A stretch of 44,738 nt of DNA. Origin: Lawsonella sp012842085 (GTDB lineage: Bacteria > Actinomycetota > Actinomycetes > Mycobacteriales > Mycobacteriaceae). A model generated the notes under the pieces. The model worked only from the letters and a program-made list of their open reading frames with translations, was not told the DNA's origin and did no database searches. The position numbers were made by a program, and so were the translations under genes. Of this stretch, positions 8,050-16,870 are shown one piece after another. Where the stretch lies: assembly GCA_036749735.1 (NCBI GenBank), contig DAINXV010000004.1:1-44738 (forward strand), in the 5' to 3' direction. Position 1 is the first letter of the stretch. Every line of letters begins with the position of its first letter.

Positions 8050-8878
8050 ATGGTGCAGATTATTTCCATCCCAAATGCCGCAGATGAACGTATCGCCAAA
8101 TTCCGCAATCTTAACGATGCCGAAAAACGTCGCGATCACCAGGGGCCTGACGGCATTGTGATCGGTGAGGGAGCGCTCGTCATCGACCGAATGCTGAACT
8201 CCTATTGCCCTCCAACCGAGTTTTTGGGAACCACCGAGGGGCTGAGTCGGCTCGAGGCCATGCCGGATTACGAATGTCTAGCACCGGACACACCCTTCTA
8301 TCTCACTTCGGAGGATGTTATTTCGGAGTGTGTGGGTTTCGCTTTTAATCGTCATATTTTTGCACTTGCCCCGCGGCCCCAGACCCGCACATTGGATGAA
8401 GTTTTGGCGCATGAACCCACCACCATCGTTGCACTGGAGGGTCTGAACGACCACGCCAATATTGGTTCCATTTTCCGGAACGCAGCCGCCCTTGGGGTGG
8501 GAGCAGTACTTATGGGTGGCGGTTGTGCGGATCCGCTTTATCGCCGTTCTGTGCGCGTATCAATGGGACACGTTTTGCGGATCCCCTACACCATTTGTGA
8601 AGGCAACTTCTCCACCTGGCAAGAGCCAGCGTTTCAGCGGTTGCGGGGACGCGGGATACACAATTATCGCTCTTACACCCGCTGCGGATGCGAAACTGTT
8701 GGCTGATGTGGCCCACGCCGAGAAAGTGGTTTTCCTGGTGGGTGCGGAGGGACCCGGTTTGCGCCGGAAAACAATGGCATTAGCAGATGTGCGGGCACAG
8801 ATCCCCATGGCTTCGGGGGTCGATTCCTTGAATGTTGCTACATCCGCTGCAGTAGCTTTTTATGAGCGCGTCCGTTAG
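8050..8878 (+). pseudogene. SpoU/TrmH RNA methyltransferase, frameshifted
   Basis: The gene is split between two frames. The first encodes the N-terminal substrate-binding part and SPOUT motif 1 (NDHANIGSIFRNAAALG), then continues out of frame to a stop at 8706. The second, open to 8878, carries motif 2 (VFLVGAEGPGL) and motif 3 (IPMASGVDSLNVATSAAVAF), which form the SAM-binding trefoil knot. Removing one G from GGGG at 8645-8648 joins them into 275 aa, with the junction reading RLRDAGYTIIALTP as in intact relatives. As written, the 218-aa product lacks the knot and should be inactive. This may be a real null allele, slippage, or a sequence error. The intact enzyme would 2'-O-methylate tRNA or rRNA. 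No Shine-Dalgarno precedes the ATG; TAACAT at 8036-8041 would suit a leaderless message. Confidence 0.88.
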
Positions 8879-8893
8879 CCGGAGGGTGTAAAA

Positions 8894-9877
8894 CTAGACC
8901 GAGGGATACTCTTCGTCGTCATCGGCGTGCAGCATATCGCTGGCAAGTTCGCGATGACCATGCTCCTCTTCGTAGGCGTCCTCGTACTCGGACTCATAGT
9001 CAGGATCCTCGTCCTCCATCTTGTCGCCAAACCACCAGCGTTTGAAGCGAGTCCACAATCCTGGCTTTTTCTCCTGCTCAACTTCAGCAGCTGCAGCGTC
9101 GTCATCATCCACGACTTCCCCGGAAGCTTCCTCAATTTCCGCAGCCGTCAGTTCGTCCGCGTCAATTCCTTTCCCAAGCTTCCTGGGCTGGCTGGGGTCG
9201 AAGTCTTCATGATCGGGCGGCACAATACGGTCCATGGGCTTGGTTTCGGGACGCCCATCAAGGGCGAAACCATCCACATTGAGCTCTAAGTGCTCTGCGC
9301 TAGGGGAGAACCCCATCCATTTGGTGTACATGGTGAGCAGAATGTCGCCCGGTAGGAACGGGAGCGGAATTGCGAAGGGGTCTTCGAATTCGGGAGTGTT
9401 GTGGTTCGGGAATTCACCAGACCAGTAGGGGCCTTCAGCTGGATCCGGCAAGCCGATAGTTTCCTCAATATTGGTGGCAGTGGCGGTGAAAGCGCGAACT
9501 AAGCGGTCCTCATGCCAGTGGGCGAATCCCGCAAATTCTCCGTTGCGGCCGTCTGCGAAAGCATAAACATGGGTAGCTGCTTCGGGTTGTACCCACTTGG
9601 GAACCAATTGGGACATGGTGGTGACGGGAATAGCGGCCGTCTGGACCACGGTGACGCCCGGATATGTACCGACGTAGATCTCCTCCTGGCCGGCTGGCAC
9701 AGAACGAGTTAGTGGAAAACTACCCAAAGGCGTGAGTGGTTTATCCGGGAATAGGCCTTTCGCCAACCGTTGGGCATACCGGTAGTCAGACTCCGGGTTG
9801 GTCGCCAAAAGGGAGTGTGCGTCCGGTGCGGACACAAACCAGATGGTGACGACTGCTCTGTCACGCGATTTACTCAT
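8894..9877 (-). CDS. Actinobacterial DUF6928-like protein, unknown function
   Basis: 327 aa from the ATG at 9877, preceded by GAGGA 8 nt upstream; codons further upstream (to 9895) lie inside sepH. The first ~220 residues form one globular domain (AVVTIWFVSAPDAHSLL, TPLGSFPLTRS, THVYAFADGRNGEFAGFAHW, LPDPAEGPYWSGE). I associate this with DUF6928 from memory. The C-terminal ~90 residues are strongly acidic and probably disordered, interrupted by a Trp/Lys-rich GLWTRFKRWWFG segment that could touch a membrane. Its start codon overlaps the end of sepH, so the two are translationally coupled and possibly functionally linked. Confidence 0.7.
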   Translation of the reverse strand: MSKSRDRAVVTIWFVSAPDAHSLLATNPESDYRYAQRLAKGLFPDKPLTPLGSFPLTRSVPAGQEEIYVGTYPGVTVVQTAAIPVTTMSQLVPKWVQPEAATHVYAFADGRNGEFAGFAHWHEDRLVRAFTATATNIEETIGLPDPAEGPYWSGEFPNHNTPEFEDPFAIPLPFLPGDILLTMYTKWMGFSPSAEHLELNVDGFALDGRPETKPMDRIVPPDHEDFDPSQPRKLGKGIDADELTAAEIEEASGEVVDDDDAAAAEVEQEKKPGLWTRFKRWWFGDKMEDEDPDYESEYEDAYEEEHGHRELASDMLHADDDEEYPSV

Positions 9878-10985
9878 TGTGCTGTCCTCGAACACCTAGA
9901 AGAACGTCTTCCCAGGAAGGCATTGCTGGTTTCTTGTTGCGGCCACGACGCTTGCGCGGTTTATCTTCCTCGTCTTCGGCCTGCTTAGCGTCGCCGGTAC
10001 CGGCCTCGGTAGCACCTGCTTTGGTACGAGGTGCATGGGCAAGTGGGGCAATCTTGGGGACGCCCGGAGGAGGTTCTTCAATGACCGACAAGTGTAGTTG
10101 CTCAGCAGCAGCGAAAGCTTCGGTGGTGCGCTGCGTGGCATCTTCCGGCGTGTCTTCGGGAACTCCGCGCACCGGCTCATCCATGGTAGGTGCGGTAACG
10201 TCCTCCATGTTTACTGTCACGGTATCAACATAACCGGGGGTGCGGCGATGAGCCGAGCCTGGTCGGCTGCTGTCGGGAATGCCGGCGGCATCACGTTGGG
10301 CGGCAGCCGCAAGGTGCAGGCGCGCTTCTTTGGAGGTTTGTGACTTGCGGAGCCGTGCTTCTCCCAGGTTGGAGATGGTTGCTACTTGCCGGGGGCGCCG
10401 CAACCCATATTCCGGGTCTGTGATGTCGGTGGCAGCATCGTCTAGGGGGCTGGTGACGGCATAGGAGCGGTCCTGCTGAAAACGCCAGTGGGCAGTATTG
10501 TCGGCGCGTCCATCTTGCCAGCGGAGTTCAATAATCCAGTGGCCTTCGGGAGTTTTCCAGGAATCCCAACTGGCCTCGGAGTAGGCAATCCCACGGGTGC
10601 TGAGCCCAGTATTGACGGCCATCTCGAGTGATGTTTCACTCGGACCGTTGGCCAGCATGGGATGGGATTTTTGGGCACGGCGCACCATGTTGGCGCGTTC
10701 CATGAGAATGGGGCGAGCGAGATTCTCGAGACGGTTACGTTGCAACCCGGAGCGTTCTCGTAGTTCTTCGGGGGACGCACCACCGCGGATAAGCTCCTGA
10801 ATTTCGGAGGGATGCATCTTGGGTGAGGAATCTCGGGCTTCCTCCTCTGGCGGTGTTAACTCGCCTTCTGCGGCTGCCCGCAGTTTGTCATCCGCAGCTA
10901 CCCAGAACTCTTCTTCGGTTGTGGGGTCGCTGAGGATAACTTTCTCGTCCTCAGAGTCGAATCTGGTTACATGTAGTTCACGCAC
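9870..10985 (-). CDS. sepH: Septation protein SepH
   Basis: 371 aa from a GTG at 10985 with GGAGG 9 nt upstream. The N-terminal DUF3071 domain is clear: MRELHVTRFDSEDEKVILSD, then a helix-turn-helix-like core (MHPSEIQELIRGGASPEELRERSGL), then the conserved WRFQQDRSYAVTSPLDDAA. The C-terminal half is low-complexity, ending in a basic patch (KPRKRRGRNKK). SepH binds FtsZ and promotes its assembly in Streptomyces and mycobacteria (Rv0883c is the M. tuberculosis member, from memory). The stop (TAA at 9870-9872) lies inside the next gene, which starts at 9877: an 8-nt overlap. Confidence 0.9.
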   Translation of the reverse strand: MRELHVTRFDSEDEKVILSDPTTEEEFWVAADDKLRAAAEGELTPPEEEARDSSPKMHPSEIQELIRGGASPEELRERSGLQRNRLENLARPILMERANMVRRAQKSHPMLANGPSETSLEMAVNTGLSTRGIAYSEASWDSWKTPEGHWIIELRWQDGRADNTAHWRFQQDRSYAVTSPLDDAATDITDPEYGLRRPRQVATISNLGEARLRKSQTSKEARLHLAAAAQRDAAGIPDSSRPGSAHRRTPGYVDTVTVNMEDVTAPTMDEPVRGVPEDTPEDATQRTTEAFAAAEQLHLSVIEEPPPGVPKIAPLAHAPRTKAGATEAGTGDAKQAEDEEDKPRKRRGRNKKPAMPSWEDVLLGVRGQHNE

Positions 10986-11069
10986 CAGGCTTCACCTCCC
11001 ACTTGTGGTTACATCTCTAACACAACTTTAGCGGACGTGGTGTGTCTAAGTGCGGAAGCCACAGCGAAA

Positions 11070-11108
11070 AACCGTGGTAAAACCAGATTATCCGGTTTCA
11101 CCACGGTT
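11070..11108 (-). terminator. Intrinsic terminator after serC
   Basis: 15-nt arms AACCGTGGTAAAACC / GGTTTCACCACGGTT pair except for one A-C mismatch. On the minus strand a TTTTTCGC run follows, placing a terminator between serC (stop 11148) and sepH (start 10985). The plus-strand side also has CTTTTTC, so it could act in both directions. Confidence 0.8.
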
Positions 11109-11147
11109 CTTTTTCACGTTTATGTAGTTGTTGCGCGGGGCGCAGAC

Positions 11148-12269
11148 TTAGAGGCGCTCCACCACGTAGTCGATGCATTCCGTCAGTTTGCTGATATCTT
11201 CGGGCTCGACAGCGGGGAACATGCCGATACGGAGCTGGTTGCGACCGAGCTTGCGGTACGGTTCGGTATCCAAAATTCCGTTGGCACGCAGCACCTTGGC
11301 CACGGTAGCGGCATCCACATCGTCATTGAAGTCGATGGTGCCGACAACCAGGGAACGTGCCTGCGGGTCAGCGACGAACGGTTCGGCGAACTCGCTCTTT
11401 TCTGCCCATTCGTAGAGGCGGCTGGAGGAGTCGGTGGTGCGGCCAACAGTAAAGTCCAGCCCGCCGTTCTCGTTCATCCAGTTCACCTGGTTGGCCATCA
11501 TCAACAGGGTGGCGACAGCCGGGGTGTTGTAGGTCTGGTTCTTGCGGGAGTTGTTGAGGGCTGTCTTCAGATCCAGGAATCCGGGGATGAAGCGGTCGGA
11601 GGCGGAGATCTCCTCAACGCGCTCAATTGCGGCTGGGCTCATCACAGCGAGCCACAGGCCACCATCTGCTGCGTAGCACTTCTGCGGGGAGAAGTAGTAG
11701 CAGTCTGCTTGGGAGATATCTACCGGTAGTCCGCCAGAGCCAGAGGTCGCATCAATAGCGATGAGGGCATCGTCTGCACCGGCGGGACGCTCCACTGCCA
11801 GCATGGCGCCAGTGGATGTTTCGTTGTGTGCCCATCCGATGAGGTCACAGCTCGGGTCGGAGACAGGGGTGGGAACGGTGCCTGGTTCGGCGTCGACAAT
11901 GACGGGATCTTGCAGCCAGGGTGCCTTCTTGGAGGCGGTGGCGAACTTGTTGGAGAATTCGCCGAAGGTGAGGTTGAGGGAGCGTTCCCGGATAAGCCCG
12001 AAAGTGGCAGCATCCCAAAAAGCGGTAGCGCCACCAATGCCGACGAGGACTTCATAGCCGTCAGGTGCCTGGAAAAGCTCGATAAGCCCTTCTTGGATTT
12101 CTTTAACAACATTCTTTACTGCCGGTTGACGGTGGCTCGTTCCCATAATGGAGGTACCGGGGTTTAGCAGATAGTCGAGTTGTTCGCTACGAACCTTAGA
12201 AGGCCCACATCCAAAGCGGCCATCGGAGGGGAGGAGATTATCAGGGATTGTGATATTCGGTTCGTTCAT
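11148..12269 (-). CDS. serC: Phosphoserine aminotransferase
   Basis: 373 aa from the ATG at 12269, preceded by AAGGA 7 nt upstream; an in-frame TTG one codon earlier is less likely. PLP-dependent class V aminotransferase converting 3-phosphohydroxypyruvate and glutamate to O-phosphoserine in serine biosynthesis. It contains GCGPSKVR, MGTSHRQP, AHNETSTGA, the IDATSGSGG turn and the cofactor lysine Lys197 in YYFSPQKCYA. Length and motifs match the mycobacterial-type SerC. It is monocistronic, with a terminator at 11070-11108, and is transcribed away from the epimerase gene. Confidence 0.95.
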   Translation of the reverse strand: MNEPNITIPDNLLPSDGRFGCGPSKVRSEQLDYLLNPGTSIMGTSHRQPAVKNVVKEIQEGLIELFQAPDGYEVLVGIGGATAFWDAATFGLIRERSLNLTFGEFSNKFATASKKAPWLQDPVIVDAEPGTVPTPVSDPSCDLIGWAHNETSTGAMLAVERPAGADDALIAIDATSGSGGLPVDISQADCYYFSPQKCYAADGGLWLAVMSPAAIERVEEISASDRFIPGFLDLKTALNNSRKNQTYNTPAVATLLMMANQVNWMNENGGLDFTVGRTTDSSSRLYEWAEKSEFAEPFVADPQARSLVVGTIDFNDDVDAATVAKVLRANGILDTEPYRKLGRNQLRIGMFPAVEPEDISKLTECIDYVVERL

Positions 12270-12468
12270 CAAGCTTCCTTTTCGAGGATGGGGATGTGTG
12301 CTCCTATAACGCCAAGCTGTGGCTGACGGTTTGGCAACCGGTTCGAGCCCAATGCCTGTAACGGGGAGGCAGACGCCCCCAGTCTAGTCTTTCTCCGCCC
12401 GCAACTGTTAGTTGAGCCGTAGACTGAAGGTACTAAAGAACGCGCCGTCTCTCCGAAAGTAGGTAAGC

Positions 12469-13524
12469 ATGGCTACTGCCCGTAACGAACATGAAGAAGT
12501 ACTGGAGCCGTTAGGTAAAGTCGCTGGACTTACTGCGGATTTACGTGATGAAATTGCGCAAAGTATCCAGTCGGGACGCTCCCTGGTTTTGCACAACAAG
12601 AATTACGTGGCGCTCATTGACCGACGGGGTGCGGCACTTCAAGGCCTGTGGTGGAGAGACAAAGAGGATGCGACGGCGCTTCCCTTGGCGGAACCGTACG
12701 GGCAAGAAAGCCCCTACACCTGTGGGCAAACATTAGTACCGTGGCCCAACCGGATTGAGGACGCACATTTTATTTTCCGTAACACCCTCGTCCACCTGGA
12801 GATGACGGAACCGGACCTGGACAACGCGATCCATGGACTGGCCACTGACGTTGTGTGGACCGTTTCGGAAAGAGCAGCCGACAACTCCTTCGCAACTTTG
12901 CTGTATTCCCATTCGCCTGCCAGTGGCACCGGCTGGCCATGGGAGTTTATTGCTTCTGTCCGTTATGAAGTGACAGCGGAAGGCCTGGTGGTTTCCGCTG
13001 GTGTGGAGAATAAGTCCCGTTCGGCTATGCCATGGGGATATGGTGCGCATCCTTATATCACGGCGGGTGGTGCAGACCTTGACGAGAGCACCCTGTTGGC
13101 GCAAGTGGATGATTGGTGGGTGACGACGGACCGGAATCTTCCCACCGGAGAAATGCATCCTGTGGGGGAGGGAACTCCGGAAATTAACCGGCAATGCCTC
13201 ATGAAAGATGTGTGGTTCGACACACCTTTTACGGTTTCTACGCTTGCCCCAATCCACGACGGTTGGCAAGAGTTAGCACGCCTCACAGCAGAGGTTGACG
13301 ACAATAAAAAACTTGCTGTAGTGATGGAAGCAGACGGGGAATTCCCGTGGCTGCAGATTTTCACAACCGGCGAGAAAACGGTTCCTTTCCCAGGTAAAGG
13401 GCGAGCTTTGGCAGTTGAGCCCATGACTTGCCCACCCAATGCAATGGTGAGCGGACAGGACGTCATTGTGGTGGAACCAGGTTTGGGGTGGACTGGGAAA
13501 TGGCGTCTGCGGGCAGACGCTTGA
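12469..13524 (+). CDS. Aldose 1-epimerase family protein
   Basis: 351 aa. Galactose-mutarotase-like fold: TLVPWPNRIEDA substrate loop, catalytic-type His in DNAIHGLA, second His in WGYGAHPYI, and the general-base Glu in LAVEPMTCPPNA. It interconverts alpha and beta anomers of a free aldose; the exact sugar cannot be told. The first ~40 residues extend the usual fold. The ATG at 12469 has a poor ribosome-binding site (GAAAGTAGG). It is divergent from serC across about 200 nt. A hairpin (GCGTCTG / CAGACGC) at 13503-13520 overlaps its last codons. Confidence 0.88.
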   Translation: MATARNEHEEVLEPLGKVAGLTADLRDEIAQSIQSGRSLVLHNKNYVALIDRRGAALQGLWWRDKEDATALPLAEPYGQESPYTCGQTLVPWPNRIEDAHFIFRNTLVHLEMTEPDLDNAIHGLATDVVWTVSERAADNSFATLLYSHSPASGTGWPWEFIASVRYEVTAEGLVVSAGVENKSRSAMPWGYGAHPYITAGGADLDESTLLAQVDDWWVTTDRNLPTGEMHPVGEGTPEINRQCLMKDVWFDTPFTVSTLAPIHDGWQELARLTAEVDDNKKLAVVMEADGEFPWLQIFTTGEKTVPFPGKGRALAVEPMTCPPNAMVSGQDVIVVEPGLGWTGKWRLRADA

Positions 13525-13564
13525 GACTGGGGAATGTAAAATTTTATAGTGCTGTTTAAGGACT

Positions 13565-13622
13565 CCGTAACATAACGGAAAAATTTCTAAGGGATCATGT
13601 AAAGGTGACAATGTTTTAGAAT
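13565..13622 (+). promoter_or_regulatory. Putative citrate synthase promoter region
   Basis: Within the 180-nt gap before the citrate synthase gene, TAGAAT at 13617-13622 resembles an extended actinobacterial -10 element, 83 nt before the GTG. The partly palindromic CCGTAACATAACGG at 13565-13578 lies upstream and could be an operator. No strong -35 is visible. This is a reading of motifs only. Confidence 0.35.
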
Positions 13623-13704
13623 AGGAAAAGCCCTGTTCTTAAACTGGCTTCGGCTGGCTTTCTGAAACACCATCTGGAACCAGTCGACGAGGAAAGGAAT
13701 ACGC

Positions 13705-15009
13705 GTGTCTCGAGAGAACGTCAATGAAACAGCAAAGTTGGTGCTACCCAACGGGCAAGAAATTGACCTCCCAGTTGCGCATTCCACGGATGGCTATGAC
13801 GGGGTTGAACTCGGCAAGCTGCTGTCCGAGACTGGATTCATCACCCTGGATAACGGTTTCGTCAACACCGGTTCCGTCAAATCCCAGATCACCTTCATCG
13901 ATGGCGATGAAGGCGTGCTGCGGTATCGCGGCTACTCCATCGAAGAGTTAGCAGAAAAATCAACCTTCATGGAGGTTGCTTACCTGCTGATGCACGGCGA
14001 GCTGCCAGATTTCACCCAACTTGAAGAGTTCCGGATGGGTATCAAATACAACACGGAGCTGGATTGGGACTTCCGCAAAATCTATGAAGCCATTCCCCGC
14101 GATGGCCACCCCATGCCTTCTATCGCTGGTGCCATCAACCTGCTCAGCAACTACAACCAGAGTTGCTTAGACCCGCACGATCCGGAACAGGTGGAGAAAG
14201 CCACCCAGGTCATTATGGGACAAGTTCCGATGATCATCGCGGATATTTACCGTCGTCTGCACGGCATGGCACCCATGTATCCCCGCCACGAATACACGTT
14301 GGTGGAGAACTTCCTGCGCATGATGTTCGGATCACCTTCCCAAGAGTACGAGCTGGATCCGGAACTCGTACACACGATGGAAGTGCTGCTTATTCTGCAC
14401 GCTGACCATGAGCAGAACTGTTCCACCTCCACCGTCCGAACAGTTGGTTCTGCCAATGCAAACCTGTTTGTTTCTGTCGCTGCAGGTGTAGATGCCCTGT
14501 ACGGTCCCCTCCACGGTGGCGCCAACCAGGCGGTACTGGAAATGCTTGAAAATATCCGTGACAACGGCGGTGACGCTGACAAGTTCATGGAGAAGGTGAA
14601 GAACAAGGAGGACGGCGTCCGACTGATGGGCTTCGGACACCGCGTCTACAAGAACTACGATCCGCGTGCCGCCATTGTGAAGAAGCACGCCCACCGTGTC
14701 ATTGACATGCTGGGAGGCGACGAACTTCTTGACATCGCACTGGAGCTGGAGGATCGCGCCCTCAACGACGACTACTTTGTGGAGCGTCGCCTCTACCCGA
14801 ACGTTGACTTCTACACGGGGCTCATTTACCGTGCTATCGGTTTCCCCACCGACATGTTTACCCCGCTTTTCTCCTTCGGCCGCCTCCCCGGATGGATCGC
14901 TCACTGGCGTGAACAGAACGCTGATCCGCGCTCCAAGATTTTCCGACCCCGCCAGGTCTACCAAGGAGAAACCGAGCGCACCTACATTCCGCTCGAAGAA
15001 CGTCAGTAG
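13705..15009 (+). CDS. gltA: Type II citrate synthase
   Basis: 434 aa from a GTG at 13705 with GGAAAGGA about 7 nt upstream. It condenses acetyl-CoA and oxaloacetate to citrate at entry to the TCA cycle. Catalytic residues are present: His270 in GPLHGGA, His312 in MGFGHRVYK and Asp368 in VDFYTG, corresponding to His264, His305 and Asp362 of E. coli. Length matches mycobacterial GltA2. The window also encodes succinyl-CoA synthetase (sucCD), another TCA enzyme, far downstream. It converges with the exported hydrolase genes, with only about 50 nt between. Confidence 0.97.
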   Translation: MSRENVNETAKLVLPNGQEIDLPVAHSTDGYDGVELGKLLSETGFITLDNGFVNTGSVKSQITFIDGDEGVLRYRGYSIEELAEKSTFMEVAYLLMHGELPDFTQLEEFRMGIKYNTELDWDFRKIYEAIPRDGHPMPSIAGAINLLSNYNQSCLDPHDPEQVEKATQVIMGQVPMIIADIYRRLHGMAPMYPRHEYTLVENFLRMMFGSPSQEYELDPELVHTMEVLLILHADHEQNCSTSTVRTVGSANANLFVSVAAGVDALYGPLHGGANQAVLEMLENIRDNGGDADKFMEKVKNKEDGVRLMGFGHRVYKNYDPRAAIVKKHAHRVIDMLGGDELLDIALELEDRALNDDYFVERRLYPNVDFYTGLIYRAIGFPTDMFTPLFSFGRLPGWIAHWREQNADPRSKIFRPRQVYQGETERTYIPLEERQ

Positions 15010-15061
15010 TAAGTACGCTCGGTCTCGTTATTGTGAGCCGTTGCCCTATGGCGTCTTTGCC

Positions 15062-16870
15062 TTAGGAGGCTTTCGGCTTGTATATCAACTTCTGCACCTC
15101 TGCGTACGGCAAGTGGTGCTCTGTTACTGGTTTGCCGTTAAGGTAGTCGTTCACCAGGGTCCACGCCTTCGGGCTGTGCTGGACGTAGACACCGTGGTCG
15201 CCGCCGGCCACCGTCACGAAGTAGGCGTTCAGTAGGGAAGCCAATGCAGCGCCCTCCACATAAACAGTCTGCGTGTCCTTCAGCGACTGCAACACCAGCG
15301 GCCGCCACTTCAGGTTCTTGTTAGCCACCGGAACTGGTTTAGTTGTGGGCGGGAAGAGCGCACACATCACACCAGACGTCGTCAACCGCTTATTAATCTC
15401 GAACATGTCCTGTCCGGAGAAATGCCCAGTGACCACACCCGGCAGGTTAAGTACCTTCGGGGGCACTGCGTTCTCGTTACAGACCACAGCGAGGAACACC
15501 AGTCCACTTGTAGCCAGAGCCGGCAGCTCTTCGGTCTCATAGAGGCTGGTATCAATATCGCGGTGCTGCATATAGTAGGCGATCTTGGGCCAGTTGCGCC
15601 GGGAGGTGTAACCAGAGGATGTTACCGTCGCCAGGTCGGTGCCTTCCTTAGCAGCAAACGGGGGCACTAGCCAGGCCTGCAGCATGCGGGTGAAACGGTC
15701 CACAACGGGGCGGCCGGCGTTATAAGCCTGCAGATACTCTTCGGCGCGTTCCTGGTAGGCAGGAGGCACGTCACCGATCTGGGCCGGTGGGGCGGTAATG
15801 CGGGGAGTACCCGGGCCGCCCATCTCCTCATTCACAATGTTGTACCACTTGGTGTACACCTTGAGCGGCGTGTCTCCCAGGTGGTAAATATCGTTGTGTT
15901 CGGCGATGAACTCGAACATCTCGTACATGCGTTCCCGCTGCGAATCGGCTTGCGCCTCGAAGCCGCGGTACCACACCCAGTCCGGATCAATGCCGGAGTC
16001 CAGTACGAAACGTCCAGTGTGCTCGGGGAAGAGAGACAGATACACCGCACCCAGGTAGGTGCCGTAGGAGGCACCGTAGTAGTGGATGACGTCTTCACCT
16101 AAATATTGGCGCGCCATATCGAAGTCGCGGGCCGTGTTTTCGGTGTTGACGGTGCGGAAATAGGTGAGGAATTTGTCCACGCACTCTTTCGTAATCTCAG
16201 GCCCGTCAGCCTCTTCTTGGGGCTGCGGCTCGGAGAAGAGAGACTTCACATCACCCAAAAAACCGGTGAGTGAATCCCGGGCGTCGTCCACCACGCCCGC
16301 CGGTTTCTCCAATCCTTCCCGCTCTGCTTTTTCTTTATCCTTTTGGGCCTGCTTTTCGTCATCGGCAATGACCTCTGAGACAAGGTCATAGGCCTGCTCC
16401 TCTGTCACACAAGGCAACAGAGCGGTAGCGCTCACCAGGCCGCGGGGCTGCACAGCAATCAGGTCATAGTCTTTCCACAGGTCTTTCGCAGCACCCATAT
16501 CGACTATCCAGTTCCACAGGTCCAGCGCAAGACCACCAGGTCCACCGGGGTTCGTAAAAATAACTCCCTTACTCTTGCCCTGCGCTTTCATGCGCGACAT
16601 GGTGAGAGTGATCTTTTCTCTGTGTGGTTGGGAGTAATCCATAGGAACCTGGAAGGTTGCACACTCAGTGGGATATTCCTCCATAATGTTCGCGTTTTTG
16701 GGGCACGGCCCCCACTGCAACGGATCACCCGGAGCTGCTGCCGCCTTGGCAGGGGTGAACGGGGCAGTAATCAGTCCCGCAACGAGTGCGAGGCCACCAA
16801 CAATTCCATAGAACCGGCGAACTCTGCGCGAGCGGCTATGCAAAGTTCCACGTCTCGACGATTCAGCCAT
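15062..16870 (-). CDS. Exported alpha/beta-hydrolase peptidase, TAP/Hip1-like (second of pair)
   Basis: 602 aa. An Arg-rich N-terminus and hydrophobic segment (about 20-44, ending PAKAAAA) form a signal peptide. The mature protein has the oxyanion motif NPGGPGG, nucleophile elbow YYGASYGTYLG, an Asp in LKDTQTVY and a His in AGGDHGVY, giving a full Ser-Asp-His triad. This is the S33/tripeptidyl-aminopeptidase-like family that includes mycobacterial Hip1/CaeA. It likely acts in the cell envelope on peptides or esters; the substrate is unknown. A charged insert of about 60 residues (KDKEKAEREG ... PQEEADG) is absent from its upstream paralogue. Its ATG overlaps the previous stop as TAATG. Confidence 0.85.
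   Translation of the reverse strand: MAESSRRGTLHSRSRRVRRFYGIVGGLALVAGLITAPFTPAKAAAAPGDPLQWGPCPKNANIMEEYPTECATFQVPMDYSQPHREKITLTMSRMKAQGKSKGVIFTNPGGPGGLALDLWNWIVDMGAAKDLWKDYDLIAVQPRGLVSATALLPCVTEEQAYDLVSEVIADDEKQAQKDKEKAEREGLEKPAGVVDDARDSLTGFLGDVKSLFSEPQPQEEADGPEITKECVDKFLTYFRTVNTENTARDFDMARQYLGEDVIHYYGASYGTYLGAVYLSLFPEHTGRFVLDSGIDPDWVWYRGFEAQADSQRERMYEMFEFIAEHNDIYHLGDTPLKVYTKWYNIVNEEMGGPGTPRITAPPAQIGDVPPAYQERAEEYLQAYNAGRPVVDRFTRMLQAWLVPPFAAKEGTDLATVTSSGYTSRRNWPKIAYYMQHRDIDTSLYETEELPALATSGLVFLAVVCNENAVPPKVLNLPGVVTGHFSGQDMFEINKRLTTSGVMCALFPPTTKPVPVANKNLKWRPLVLQSLKDTQTVYVEGAALASLLNAYFVTVAGGDHGVYVQHSPKAWTLVNDYLNGKPVTEHHLPYAEVQKLIYKPKAS

Noticed and set aside
11037..11729. 230-codon plus-strand frame opposite serC
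   Set aside because: It is antisense to the conserved serC gene and spans its terminator, with no known domain.
13503..13520. Palindrome GCGTCTGC / GCAGACGC at the end of the epimerase gene as a terminator
   Set aside because: It lies within coding sequence, includes no T-tract and the loop is very short. A structure in the mRNA is possible, but terminator function is not supported.
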